Part shown: positions 31,085-40,104 of the stretch, piece after piece | Layout: the number at the start of each line of letters is the position of its first letter | Numbering within the stretch: the first letter of the stretch is position 1 | NCBI GenBank assembly: GCA_018435125.1 | Contig: JAHDNZ010000009.1 | Coordinates: 48,325 to 112,324 of the forward strand | Direction of reading: 5' to 3' | Length of the DNA stretch: 64,000 nucleotides | DNA from: Bacillota bacterium | GTDB lineage: Bacteria > Bacillota > DTU065 | Notes under the pieces: model-generated | Databases searched by the model: none | What the model was told of the DNA's origin: nothing | Seen by the model: the letters and a program-made list of their open reading frames with translations, nothing else | Made by a program: the position numbers and the translations under genes

Positions 31085-33517
31085 GTGGCTTTAGAATCTT
31101 CTGATAAAATTATCGAAAAAGATATACATGAAGAGATGAAAAAATCTTATATAACCTACTCCATGAGTGTTATTGTAGATCGTGCTCTTCCTGATGTTCG
31201 TGATGGTTTGAAACCTGTTCACAGGCGTATTCTCTATACTATGCATCAGTTAGGTCTGACACCTAAATCTCAGTATAAAAAATCCGCGAGAATTGTCGGC
31301 GATACCATGGGTAAATATCATCCTCATGGTGACTCGGCTATTTATGATGCTATGGTGCGCTTGGCACAGGATTTCTCAACCAGATATCCCTTGGTAGATG
31401 GACATGGGAACTTTGGTTCGCTAGATGGTGATCCTCCGGCAGCTATGCGTTATACCGAAGCGAGACTTTCTCCTTTGGCCCTAGAGATGCTTAGAGATAT
31501 TGAAAAGGAAACTGTTAATTTCAGTCCTAACTTTGATGGCGAAGAGATGCAGCCTGATGTTTTGCCGTCGCGAATCCCCAATCTCTTAATTAACGGTGCT
31601 TCAGGAATTGCTGTTGGTATGGCTACCAATATTCCGCCTCATAATTTAGGGGAAGTTGTAGATGGCCTTATAGCTATTTTAGATAATCCTGACATTGAGG
31701 TTATTGATTTATTAGATATTGTGAAAGGACCGGATTTTCCAACCGGTGGTATAATTTTAGGCCGCCAGGGGATAAAGAAGGCATATCTGCAGGGTAGAGG
31801 CCAGATTAAAGTCAGAGCTAAAGCTGAAATTGAAGAGATGCGGGGTGGGAAGTATCGCATTATAGTTACAGAAATTCCCTACCAAGTTAATAAGGCCAAT
31901 CTGGTAGAAAAAATAGCTGAACTGGCCCGAACCAAAAAGATCGATGGTATTACCGATCTAAGAGATGAATCTGATACTGAGATCAGAATTATTATCGAGC
32001 TTAGAAAAGATGTCAGCCCTCAGATTATTTTAAACCAGCTATATAAACAGACTCAAATGCAGGTAACTTTTGGAGCTATTATGCTGGCTCTGGTTAACGG
32101 AGAACCCAAGGTCTTAAATCTCAAAGAGATGATGACTCACTACCTCGACCACCAAGAAGAGGTAACTAGAAGACGTTATCAATATGATCTCGCCAAAGCC
32201 GAGCACCAGGCTCATATTAGGGAAGGTCTGTTGATAGCTCTTGATCATCTAGACGAAGTTATTAAAATTATTAGGGAGTCTCCTTCAGATAAAGAAGCAC
32301 TCGATAGCTTAATGAGTCAGTTTGCCTTAACAGAAATTCAGGGTAACGCCATTTTAGATATGCGCCTGAGAAGGCTTACCGGTCTTGAAAGAGATAAAGT
32401 TTTAGGTGAATATAATGAACTTCAAGCTACTATTGCGGAATATAAGAGTATCTTAGGAGATCGCAAACGACTTTTAGATATTATTAAAGCCGACCTGCTT
32501 GATATAAAAAATAAATATGGCGATCAACGCAAAACAGCAATTTCGGCTCAATCCGAAAGTCTTGATATAGAAGATTTAATTCATGCTGAAGATGTAGTGG
32601 TAATGATTACCAGACAAGGCTATATTAAGCGTCTGCCGATAAACACCTATAAAAGCCAGCTAAGAGGTGGCCGAGGTGTAATTGGTATGGATACCAAGGA
32701 AGAAGATTTTGTCGAGCATATCTTTGTAGCCAATACCTTAGATACCATACTCTTCTTTACTACTAAAGGGCTTGTTCATCAGTTAAAGACCTATCAAATT
32801 CCTGATGCTTCCAGGCAGTCAAGGGGTACTTCGGTTGTAAATCTTCTCCAAATTGAAAAAGAAGAGATTATTACCGCTGTGATCTCAATTAAAGGCTTTG
32901 ATGAAGATGCTTCTTTATTGATGATCACTAAAAATGGTAAAATCAAACGGACAGCTCTCACTGAATATGACACTCGTCTCAAAAGGGGTCTTATTGCGGT
33001 AAAGCTTCAGGATAACGACGAGTTGATTTCAGTAGTTAAAGTTCAAAAAGACGATCAGGCTTTTATTGCAACTGCTCTGGGAAGAGCAATTAGGATTAAA
33101 GTAAAAGGTGTCAGAGAGATGGGCCGTGCTACTATGGGTGTTAAGGGAATCGAGCTTGGCCCGGATGATGAGGTCGTGGCACTTGATCTTGTTAGAGCCA
33201 AATCTTTTATTCTAACAGTAACTAAAAATGGTTATGGTAAAAGAACTCGTATCGGTGAGTACAGAATACAGGGACGTGGCGGCAAAGGTATAATTAACAT
33301 GAAGGTTAATAAGAAAACAGGTCATGTTATTACAGCTATGTCTGTTATGGGTGATGAGGAAATAATTATTGCTACCAAAGAAGCAATTGTGCTAAAGACT
33401 ACTGTTGAATCAATTTCGATTCAAGGTAGATCCACCCAAGGAGTTATGGTGATGCGTCCGGAAGAAGGAAATGAATTAGTTTCGGTAGCTTTGGCTGAAA
33501 GCGAAGACGTTAAATAA
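31085..33517 (+). CDS. gyrA: DNA gyrase subunit A
   Basis: DNA-cleaving subunit of 810 aa. The breakage-reunion domain has the active-site Tyr in [11 protein letters not shown] (near residue 122) and the quinolone-region [17 protein letters not shown]. The C-terminal beta-pinwheel contains the gyrase-specific GyrA box QGRGGKG. The GTG start is preceded by AGAGGTG. It ends at a strong bidirectional terminator. Confidence 0.98.
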   Translation: MALESSDKIIEKDIHEEMKKSYITYSMSVIVDRALPDVRDGLKPVHRRILYTMHQLGLTPKSQYKKSARIVGDTMGKYHPHGDSAIYDAMVRLAQDFSTRYPLVDGHGNFGSLDGDPPAAMRYTEARLSPLALEMLRDIEKETVNFSPNFDGEEMQPDVLPSRIPNLLINGASGIAVGMATNIPPHNLGEVVDGLIAILDNPDIEVIDLLDIVKGPDFPTGGIILGRQGIKKAYLQGRGQIKVRAKAEIEEMRGGKYRIIVTEIPYQVNKANLVEKIAELARTKKIDGITDLRDESDTEIRIIIELRKDVSPQIILNQLYKQTQMQVTFGAIMLALVNGEPKVLNLKEMMTHYLDHQEEVTRRRYQYDLAKAEHQAHIREGLLIALDHLDEVIKIIRESPSDKEALDSLMSQFALTEIQGNAILDMRLRRLTGLERDKVLGEYNELQATIAEYKSILGDRKRLLDIIKADLLDIKNKYGDQRKTAISAQSESLDIEDLIHAEDVVVMITRQGYIKRLPINTYKSQLRGGRGVIGMDTKEEDFVEHIFVANTLDTILFFTTKGLVHQLKTYQIPDASRQSRGTSVVNLLQIEKEEIITAVISIKGFDEDASLLMITKNGKIKRTALTEYDTRLKRGLIAVKLQDNDELISVVKVQKDDQAFIATALGRAIRIKVKGVREMGRATMGVKGIELGPDDEVVALDLVRAKSFILTVTKNGYGKRTRIGEYRIQGRGGKGIINMKVNKKTGHVITAMSVMGDEEIIIATKEAIVLKTTVESISIQGRSTQGVMVMRPEEGNELVSVALAESEDVK

Positions 33518-33520
33518 TAA

Positions 33521-33560
33521 ATTAGGGCACTGCCAAAACAGGGCCCTAATTTTTATTTTT
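33521..33560. terminator. Bidirectional terminator of gyrA and the glycosyltransferase gene
   Basis: ATTAGGGC and GCCCTAAT form the stem, followed by TTTTTATTTTTT on the plus strand. The convergent glycosyltransferase gene ends within it. Confidence 0.85.
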
Positions 33561-34706
33561 TAAAGTCTTTTTATAGACAGAGATAATTTTTTTGTAAAAA
33601 CTATCTGCTGAGAAACTCTCCGCAATTTCTCTAGATCTAGCACCCATCTTAAGCCTTAATTGTTCGTCATTCATAATCCTTTCGACAGCACTGAGGTACT
33701 CGGTTTCTGTGTGATAATAGAATCCATTTTGATTGTGTATGACTATATCGAAGTAAGACTCATCTAAAATCGCTACAATTGGTTTTTTAGAAGCAGCTGC
33801 TTCTAATACTACTAAACCTTGGGTTTCTGAAGTTGAGGCGGTAACAAAACAATCAGCTAATTGGTAAAAAATAGGTAGGTCTTCATAATGGATTTTACCA
33901 CTAAACATAATGTTATTTTCTAAAGACAGCCTTGAAATAAGCTCTTTTAACTCACTGAGATACTTGCCTGCTCCAACTATTAGGAGTTTATAAAAAGGAT
34001 TAAGTTCCTGGAGTTTTTTTTGATAGGTGATCAGTGTTTCCAGGCCTTTTTCTTTAGCTAATCTACCAACAAAGATAAGAACTCTATCTTGGTGGCTAAA
34101 ACCGAGTTTGGTTTTGAAGCTTTGTAGTATCTTTGGAGGTATTGTTTGATAAAATTGTGGCAAATCAATGCCGGTTGGGATAATATAGATAGGCCTTTTA
34201 ACACCATAATTGAGAAGAGCTGTATAAACTTTTTGAGTGGGTACAATTACAGCATCTACCTGGTTACAAAAAACACGTGAATAATTTTCAGCAGCTTCTT
34301 TGGGTAGTAAAGACCCAAATTTTACATAGTGTGTATAATCAGTGAGCATAGTATGGTAGGTATGTACTTCAGGGATTTTAAGTCTTTTGGCAATTATATG
34401 GCCCATAATTCCCAAAGAAAAAGGATCGTGAGAATGAATAAGCTCTATTTGTAACTCGCGAACTTTATTTATTATTGTTTGGGAATAGATCTTGGCAATG
34501 CGATACTCAGTGTTACCCCAGAATTTAACCGAGCCGATGCGAAAGACATTAGAGGGTTCTTTTTCAAGATTGACATCAGGATGAGTGACAGTAAAGATAT
34601 ATGGTTGGTGCCCATTTTCTTTAAGTTTAAATTCCATTAAACAAATAGAAGTGACAACTCCGTTTACCTGGGGTTTGTAGGTATCGGTAAAGATGCCGAT
34701 CCGCAT
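33546..34706 (-). CDS. Family 4 glycosyltransferase (diacylglycerol glycosyltransferase type)
   Basis: GT-B glycosyltransferase of 386 aa. It begins MRIGIFTDTYKPQVNGVVTS, has HSHDPFSLG and HTYHTMLTDYTHYV in the acceptor half, and FVGRLAKEKGLETL and ASTSETQGLVVLEA in the nucleotide-sugar half. The N-terminal motifs match bacterial glycolipid synthases that glycosylate diacylglycerol and related phosphatidylinositol mannosyltransferases. Sugar and acceptor are inferred only from that similarity. Confidence 0.85.
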   Translation of the reverse strand: MRIGIFTDTYKPQVNGVVTSICLMEFKLKENGHQPYIFTVTHPDVNLEKEPSNVFRIGSVKFWGNTEYRIAKIYSQTIINKVRELQIELIHSHDPFSLGIMGHIIAKRLKIPEVHTYHTMLTDYTHYVKFGSLLPKEAAENYSRVFCNQVDAVIVPTQKVYTALLNYGVKRPIYIIPTGIDLPQFYQTIPPKILQSFKTKLGFSHQDRVLIFVGRLAKEKGLETLITYQKKLQELNPFYKLLIVGAGKYLSELKELISRLSLENNIMFSGKIHYEDLPIFYQLADCFVTASTSETQGLVVLEAAASKKPIVAILDESYFDIVIHNQNGFYYHTETEYLSAVERIMNDEQLRLKMGARSREIAESFSADSFYKKIISVYKKTLKNKN

Positions 34707-35127
34707 TTAATTCACCTCAAAAACTCTTAAACCACCTAAAGATAAACCCTAGATTAGTAAATTCCAACTATACCTTTAAACTGTTTTGCAATAAGGGTTT
34801 CTAGTTTAGTTAGGTTTCTAGCATTATCCTGCCCATTTTCGAGCTAAAAAAGATTAACAGGGAAAAGAAACAAAAAAACAGTTTCTTACTGTTTTACTGT
34901 AAGAAATACTTAAATAAGAATTGTTAAAGATATTTAACTTGAAGTTTTTAAATACATCTGTTGACAGGTCAATTCTGTGTTTGAAAGAAGCAAAGACAGG
35001 GGTATTTCGCATTAACTGTAACCATACAACCACAAAAATCAATAAAAAATGCAAACCCACTATAACCAAGTAATGGCAAGGATTACAGAGCGTTTTAATG
35101 CTTATTTTGCTATAAAGGTAAAAAAGG
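34707..35127. other. AT-rich intergenic region without a convincing gene
   Basis: About 420 bp. It contains a perfect 8-bp hairpin TTTCTTAC/GTAAGAAA near 34882-34906 and a TTGACA at about 34972 without a matching -10. A 71-codon minus-strand frame (35069-34854) starts with a hydrophobic segment but has no ribosome site, so I do not call it. Confidence 0.5.
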
Positions 35128-35152
35128 AAGGTCCGCCTAAAAAGCGGACCTT
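35128..35152 (-). terminator. Terminator of the secreted 191-aa protein gene
   Basis: AAGGTCCGC/GCGGACCTT with a 7-nt loop, followed on the minus strand by a T-rich tail. Confidence 0.88.
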
Positions 35153-35157
35153 AAAAA

Positions 35158-35733
35158 CTAGAGTTTATAAACTTTCACATTCTTTATTTCGCAAGCAGAG
35201 TGATCGGCACGGAAGCCAAACATACCTTCGAAGTAGAGATCATCTTCATCTTTGCCCTCAAAGATAAGTTTATCATTAACAAAGATTTTGATAATGTTTT
35301 TATTTACTTCAGCTCTCACTTTGAAAACTTTACCGGCTGGAAATTTAGGCGAATCAGCATTCATAAGTTCAAGGTTTTTATCCCAATTGCCTTCAAAGAT
35401 GTGGACCAAAAAACCCTCGGGGTGGAATGCCACACCATAACCATGCCAAAGTTCATTCATACGCAAGAAAAGACGTACCGAACCATAGACTCCATATTCA
35501 AGGGGTAGGATATCACATTCAACAGCATAGTTCGCCCAATCTTCCTCACCAGCGAAAATATCACCAAAACCTACTTCTGGGAAGACTAAGGCACCGTAAT
35601 CTGCCAGCCATTGATCAGTGGTGGGAAACCACTGGTCAAGATCTTCGAAGTCATCTTCAAAGATAACTTTTTCAGCAGCAAGACTAACCATACTTAACAA
35701 AAGTACCATTACCACCAACAGAAAGCGTTTCAT
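35158..35733 (-). CDS. Secreted concanavalin-like protein, probable glycan-binding or hydrolase domain
   Basis: Protein of 191 aa with a clear signal peptide (MKRFLLVVMVLLLSMVSLAA). The rest is beta-rich and resembles the LamG/3-keto-disaccharide hydrolase-like jelly roll: EDDFEDLDQWFP near the mature N terminus, GYGVAFHPEGFLVHIFEG in the middle, and VNDKLIFEGKDEDDLYFEG near the end. GGGAGG precedes the ATG at 35733. No catalytic residues can be assigned. The next minus-strand gene upstream is another secreted carbohydrate-type protein. Confidence 0.7.
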   Translation of the reverse strand: MKRFLLVVMVLLLSMVSLAAEKVIFEDDFEDLDQWFPTTDQWLADYGALVFPEVGFGDIFAGEEDWANYAVECDILPLEYGVYGSVRLFLRMNELWHGYGVAFHPEGFLVHIFEGNWDKNLELMNADSPKFPAGKVFKVRAEVNKNIIKIFVNDKLIFEGKDEDDLYFEGMFGFRADHSACEIKNVKVYKL

Positions 35734-35817
35734 AAAATTACCTCCCTTGATTATTCTCAAAATCCAGTCTTGAGGTCCTCTAAAATATAGGGGTGTCCTA
35801 AGCAGAGATTATAAAAC

Positions 35818-37239
35818 TCAATTCAGCGGTAAAACGTGAATTGTTCCTATAGTCTTAGCTTGAGCAAGAGAATTTTTAAATAAGAGTAGGTTAGGGGTAT
35901 TTTGGAGTTCTCTGATTCTTAAGTCAAATTCTTCGGTATCGTCAATGCCATTTAAAAGGAGAATAATTCTATTGCCATCAACTAGGGCCATGGAGACATA
36001 AGCTTCATCGTTAGAACTAAGAATCTGATAACTATCTGTATCTTCACCTGTATATTTACCTACTCGTCGATCAAAGGATAGTTGCAGACGATTATTTGGT
36101 AACCTTTTTACCATCTTTAAGCTAGGTGCTTTATTATACATATCTAGAGCTAGGTGATATTCATAACTCATCACACTTTGATAGCCAAGCTCTTTAGCAG
36201 CAGTGTAGAAGTCTTCTAGCCATTTGTCACTACGTCGCATTTGCATTTGCGAGCCGATATCGGTCTGGAGCATTAAAGCTAAATCGGGGAAGGCTTCTTT
36301 AAGGGGGTCAGCAAAAGCGGCATAACTTTTAATATAATCTGGAGGGAGATCTTCTTTTACCCAATCCGGCCAGTGAGTTTGAATGGTATGTCGATCTGGT
36401 TTAACTGTCTTTACCAGACTAAGAGCATCCAAACCCTGCATCTCTCTGATAGTTGTTACACTGTTTTTACCTTCATCAATTCCCAAACTCCAAGTCGAAA
36501 TCATAATCCCGGGTTTGGCTTCCCTTAGTCCACCTTTACCATTTACGATATCGTTAAGAAAATCGTTAACCGTAAAGACTCTAAATTGAATCCACTTCTC
36601 ATAAAGATCTTTGTTGCGTCTATAATATCTGGAGTCAGAGGGCTTAGAAAAATTAAGGGGTTCTTCGCCAAACTTCTCTTTAAAGATCTCCAAGCAATGA
36701 TCGCAAAGACAGGCGTAAGCACCAGAGGAGAAACCGTTAATTTCCGGTAGATAAGATTCAGCCAGTTCTACACCGTCAAAAGGTGCGGCATTAATAACTT
36801 TGGCTAAGGAAGCTTTCTTCCATTCTCGGTAGTCTTTATTGTTCATACAAAAGAAAGTAAAGCCGGGGTAAATTTTTCCTAAGTGTTTCATCTGCCAAGA
36901 GGGCCAATCAGTGGGGAAATTTGCTGTTGAATAGCTACCATTGCCAAGAACAAGTGCCCAGACTTCAAGACCTGCTTTTTTCAGCTCTTCAACAAGCTTG
37001 ATATTGATACCGTTTTCGTTGGTAATAAAGTAGTGAACAATGGTATAATCGTTTAGCATAAGCTCTTCAGCGATACTTGCTTCACTGCGTCCCTGATAGT
37101 AGGGAAAGCCCGGATCAATTTGTATGCCTCTTTCAAAAGCTATGGCAGGACTTGCCAAAGATAATGTTAAGACAAAAGGTGAAAGCAGTGCCAAAAGTTT
37201 TCTATTCCAAGCAGCTGCCTTTGTAGAAAAGTCAGGCAA
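35818..37239 (-). CDS. Secreted protein with TIM-barrel glycosidase-like features
   Basis: Protein of 473 aa with a signal peptide (KLLALLSPFVLTLSLASPAIA). The mature start ERGIQIDPGFPYYQGRSEAS, the FDGVELAESYLPEI segment and the four-cysteine loop ACLCDHC are typical of uncharacterised family-10/GHL-type glycosidase-like barrels; E in VELAES could be catalytic. A GTG at 37248 has its AGGAG too close; the TTG at 37239 has 9-nt spacing. No named family is certain. Confidence 0.65.
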   Translation of the reverse strand: MPDFSTKAAAWNRKLLALLSPFVLTLSLASPAIAFERGIQIDPGFPYYQGRSEASIAEELMLNDYTIVHYFITNENGINIKLVEELKKAGLEVWALVLGNGSYSTANFPTDWPSWQMKHLGKIYPGFTFFCMNNKDYREWKKASLAKVINAAPFDGVELAESYLPEINGFSSGAYACLCDHCLEIFKEKFGEEPLNFSKPSDSRYYRRNKDLYEKWIQFRVFTVNDFLNDIVNGKGGLREAKPGIMISTWSLGIDEGKNSVTTIREMQGLDALSLVKTVKPDRHTIQTHWPDWVKEDLPPDYIKSYAAFADPLKEAFPDLALMLQTDIGSQMQMRRSDKWLEDFYTAAKELGYQSVMSYEYHLALDMYNKAPSLKMVKRLPNNRLQLSFDRRVGKYTGEDTDSYQILSSNDEAYVSMALVDGNRIILLLNGIDDTEEFDLRIRELQNTPNLLLFKNSLAQAKTIGTIHVLPLN

Positions 37240-37244
37240 AAAGA

Positions 37245-37925
37245 TCACTCCTTTATAGTTTCCTTTTTATTTATGAAATTCCCCTCTGAAAGCTGTTTTC
37301 CTTCAAAATAAAACCGGCAATAACAATTAAGCTGACATTGATTACAAAGAGGGCTTTTAGCTTTACATAGAGTCCTTCCGTGCAATATTAACTGGTGGTG
37401 AGTTCTAATCCAGGTTTTTTTGGAAAATTGACGACAGAGATCAGCCTCTACTTTTTCAGGGGACTTTCCTAGAGAAAGACCTAAACGATGAGATACCCGA
37501 AATACATGGGTATCTACGGGGAAAGCCGGTATATTAAAGGCATTACCTAAAACAACATTAGCGGTTTTCCTGCCTACACCAGGCAGATTTTCTAAATCTT
37601 CTCTTTTGGGTGGTACTTGCGAGTTGTATTCGGCTATCAGGATTTTGGAGGTATTAATAATATTTTGGCTTTTATTGTTAAACAAACCACAATCTTTGAT
37701 TAAAGGAATCAGATCCTCTTTAGTGAGGGCTGCCATTTTTTCAGGAGTATTATAGTCTAAAAAGAGCCTTGAAGTAACTATATTTACACGCTTATCGGTA
37801 CATTGTGCCGATAGGATGGTAGCTATTAGAAGTTCAAAAGGGCTACGAAAATTAAGAGCACAAGTAGCATTGGGGTATAAACTGTCTAAAAGAGCGCTTA
37901 TCTTTTTAATGGCCACTTTTTTCAT
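37245..37925 (-). CDS. nth: Endonuclease III
   Basis: Base-excision repair glycosylase/AP lyase of 226 aa. It has the helix-hairpin-helix LPGVGRKTANVVL with the catalytic Lys, the Asp in VDTHVFRVSHRLGL, and the 4Fe-4S ligands C-x6-C-x2-C-x5-C near residue 190. A Lys-rich tail follows. AGGTG precedes the ATG. Confidence 0.95.
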   Translation of the reverse strand: MKKVAIKKISALLDSLYPNATCALNFRSPFELLIATILSAQCTDKRVNIVTSRLFLDYNTPEKMAALTKEDLIPLIKDCGLFNNKSQNIINTSKILIAEYNSQVPPKREDLENLPGVGRKTANVVLGNAFNIPAFPVDTHVFRVSHRLGLSLGKSPEKVEADLCRQFSKKTWIRTHHQLILHGRTLCKAKSPLCNQCQLNCYCRFYFEGKQLSEGNFINKKETIKE

Positions 37926-38001
37926 AAAAGATCACCTACATACATTAAAGCTAAAAAGGAATAATTTTTATCAAGCAGAAAATATTACCGAAAGTACTTA
38001 A

Positions 38002-38010
38002 GGGGGGGGG
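38002..38010 (+). repeat. Poly-G tract (nine G's) at a ribosome-binding site
   Basis: Nine consecutive G's end 7 nt before the ATG of the binding-protein gene and are the only Shine-Dalgarno-like sequence there. Slippage in this tract could change translation. Confidence 0.85.
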
Positions 38011-38017
38011 AAGAGGT

Positions 38018-39298
38018 ATGTATAAAAGGCTTATTCCATTTTTAGGTATCTTCTTGAGTGTTGTTGCAATAGCTGCACCAGTTAAGCTAAAAATCTGGAT
38101 GACAGGGGAAACACCGGAAAGACTACAAGTTTTAACAGAACTAATGGATAATGATCTGACGCCAAGAACCGGGATTAGTGCGGAATTTACAGTTTTGCCC
38201 TGGACAGACTCAGATAATAAATTTATCCTAGCAGCAGCATCCGGGGAATCGCCTGATGTAGCTTTGACAGCCGTGCTATTACCTGCAGAAATGGGTATTC
38301 GTGGTGCTGCCCTGGATTTGAAAAAACAATTTAAATCTGAATTTAACAAAGTTGCAGGGGTACATTTCCAAAATACTTTTACATCATATACATTTAGAGA
38401 TGCTGTTTTTGCCGTACCATATCGGGTCGAAAGTAATCCGATGATTGTTCGCTATGATATCATCAAAGAGTTAGGCTTTAATATTCCCAAAACCTGGGAT
38501 GAATTAAGAGCTATGCTACCAAAGCTACAATCAAAGCAGATGAACTTCTCACAAAGTTTCGGTCTTGGTGAAGAATCATTTAGACCTTTTTCTATGTTTG
38601 TTTGGCAGTGTGGCGGGAAATTTTTTAAAGAGGATCTAACTGCCAGTGCTTGGGATGAACCAGAAGCTGTTAGAGGTTTTACCGAACTTGTCGAACTCTA
38701 TACCAAATATAAGATACCCAAAGAGGATATTGCCATAGAGTCTTTTAGACGTGGCGAGATACCTATCATGCTTTTGGCTTGGTGGAACTATGGTTCTTTT
38801 CAACAGAGTTTACCTGAACTTAAAGGTAAGTGGGGAGTGGAACTGGTTCCCGGACATGTCAGAAACGGTAAATTGGATCAAGCCAACTGGTTTGGCGGAA
38901 CGCCGCTGATGATATTTAAAACTTCACGGCACCAAAAAGAAGCCTGGGAGTGGATTAAATGGGTAACCCAGCCCCATATTCAAGCAGAGCTGGCAAAACG
39001 GACCATGGAAAAACTCCCCGGTTCAATGTTTCTACCTTCAATTCCCGAGGCATATAACACCCTGCCAATACCTGAAAAAGACAGGCTGGTTTTTAGAGAT
39101 CAAGCTGCGGTTTCCAGGGCACCCGTATTTACCTTGGCTTCCGAAAGAATAATTAATCGCTATATTGTCTTTGCCTTAAATGAAGCCGTTATTCAAGGAG
39201 GCAATTCTGAAGTTGCTATCAAAAAAGCAGCTCAGGGAGTTAATACGGATTTAAAAACGAAATGGGCTGAATGGAAACGGTTTATCAGTAAATTATAA
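38018..39298 (+). CDS. Extracellular solute-binding protein (family 1, sugar type)
   Basis: Binding protein of 426 aa with a signal peptide ending near AIAAPV and no lipobox Cys. Typical family segments are KLKIWMTGETPERLQVL, GESPDVAL, FAVPYRVESNPMIVRYD and KEAWEWIKWVTQP. Known members deliver oligosaccharides or polyols to ABC transporters. No permease or ATPase genes are adjacent, so it is an orphan and its partner lies elsewhere. It is divergent from nth. Confidence 0.88.
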   Translation: MYKRLIPFLGIFLSVVAIAAPVKLKIWMTGETPERLQVLTELMDNDLTPRTGISAEFTVLPWTDSDNKFILAAASGESPDVALTAVLLPAEMGIRGAALDLKKQFKSEFNKVAGVHFQNTFTSYTFRDAVFAVPYRVESNPMIVRYDIIKELGFNIPKTWDELRAMLPKLQSKQMNFSQSFGLGEESFRPFSMFVWQCGGKFFKEDLTASAWDEPEAVRGFTELVELYTKYKIPKEDIAIESFRRGEIPIMLLAWWNYGSFQQSLPELKGKWGVELVPGHVRNGKLDQANWFGGTPLMIFKTSRHQKEAWEWIKWVTQPHIQAELAKRTMEKLPGSMFLPSIPEAYNTLPIPEKDRLVFRDQAAVSRAPVFTLASERIINRYIVFALNEAVIQGGNSEVAIKKAAQGVNTDLKTKWAEWKRFISKL

Positions 39299-39303
39299 TC
39301 ATT

Positions 39304-39331
39304 AAAAGCGGCTGTTTTTACAGCCGCTTTT
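39304..39331. terminator. Bidirectional terminator after the binding-protein gene
   Basis: AAAAGCGGCTG/CAGCCGCTTTT, 11-bp stem with a short loop, between convergent genes. Confidence 0.88.
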
Positions 39332-39340
39332 AGTTAATCA

Positions 39341-39568
39341 TCAGTTTTTTTTATTTTGATCAAGACTACTTAAATACTTACTTCCTTTTCTTCTTCTTTC
39401 AAGATCCTTTTTAGCTATAAAGCGTGAAAGAACTAATAAGCCTATACCGGCAAGAAAGACTATAAATGGGGTTAAATTAAAGCCTGATGTTAAGAGCATA
39501 TAGATAAAAATAAGAAATCCAGCTGCAGTAGTTAAAGAACCAATTAGCTGTAAAAATTCGTGGCTCAA
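39341..39568 (-). CDS. Small two-helix membrane protein of unknown function
   Basis: Protein of 75 aa with two hydrophobic helices (about 8-26 and 32-51) and a basic C-terminal tail (KKDLERRRKGSKY). The start is TTG at 39568 with GGAGGG about 10 nt upstream. I do not recognise the family. Confidence 0.6.
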   Translation of the reverse strand: MSHEFLQLIGSLTTAAGFLIFIYMLLTSGFNLTPFIVFLAGIGLLVLSRFIAKKDLERRRKGSKYLSSLDQNKKN

Positions 39569-39642
39569 GGTTGCAATCCCTCCTTTTTACATGGTTACCC
39601 GTAATACTCTATCTTTATATTCTAGCAACTGCTATAAAATCC

Positions 39643-39682
39643 TCTTTTGGCCTCAATTAAGGCTAAAAGAGGATTTTTCTTT
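39643..39682. terminator. Strong hairpin upstream of the ACT-domain gene
   Basis: A 17-bp stem (one mismatch) with loop CAATTA and T-rich ends on both strands. No plus-strand gene lies between it and the terminator at 39331, and the minus-strand gene starts to its left, so what it terminates is unclear. Confidence 0.7.
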
Positions 39683-39766
39683 CTAGTAGTAACCTTTGCT
39701 TGTAGAGAGATGTTCTTTTAGATAATATAAGAACAAGTAAAAGGTTATAAATGGGAGGAAACAGTT

Positions 39767-40093
39767 ATGACTGATTGGCAAAAGGATGTATTAACAGAAG
39801 CCTTAAAAGAAGAGACCATAAATCCCAAGATAATTGTCTCTGTTTTAGGGAAAGATCGAGTAGGTATTATTGCTGAAATAACTGCTGTTATCGCTAATCT
39901 GGGTGGAAATATCATCGATATTAATCAAACTATTTTTCGGGAATTATTCAGTATGAATATGGTAATAGATATCAGTCAAACCAAAGAGCCTTTTTTGCAA
40001 TTCAAAGCGCAACTAGAACAAAAAGGGCAAGAACTTGGACTTATGGTTATGGCTCAAAGAGAAGATGTCTTTACAAAAATGCACCGGGTGTGA
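39767..40093 (+). CDS. ACT-domain protein (UPF0237 family)
   Basis: Protein of 108 aa. The ACT domain (about 20-105) contains VLGKDRVGIIAEITAVIANLGGNIIDINQT, shortened here as GKDRVGIIAEIT. About 20 extra residues precede the usual start of the family. It lies 11 nt before a UPF0210 gene, a pairing common in Bacillota. ACT folds usually bind amino acids; no ligand is known to me. Confidence 0.9.
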   Translation: MTDWQKDVLTEALKEETINPKIIVSVLGKDRVGIIAEITAVIANLGGNIIDINQTIFRELFSMNMVIDISQTKEPFLQFKAQLEQKGQELGLMVMAQREDVFTKMHRV

Positions 40094-40104
40094 GGTGGGT
40101 TTAA

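Noticed and set aside
34268..34290. A possible fourth parS around ACACGTGAAT
   Set aside because: Only the central CACGTGAA matches; the outer half-sites are missing.
34854..35069. A 71-codon minus-strand frame with a hydrophobic start
   Set aside because: No Shine-Dalgarno, weak start codon, AT-rich region and no recognisable domain.
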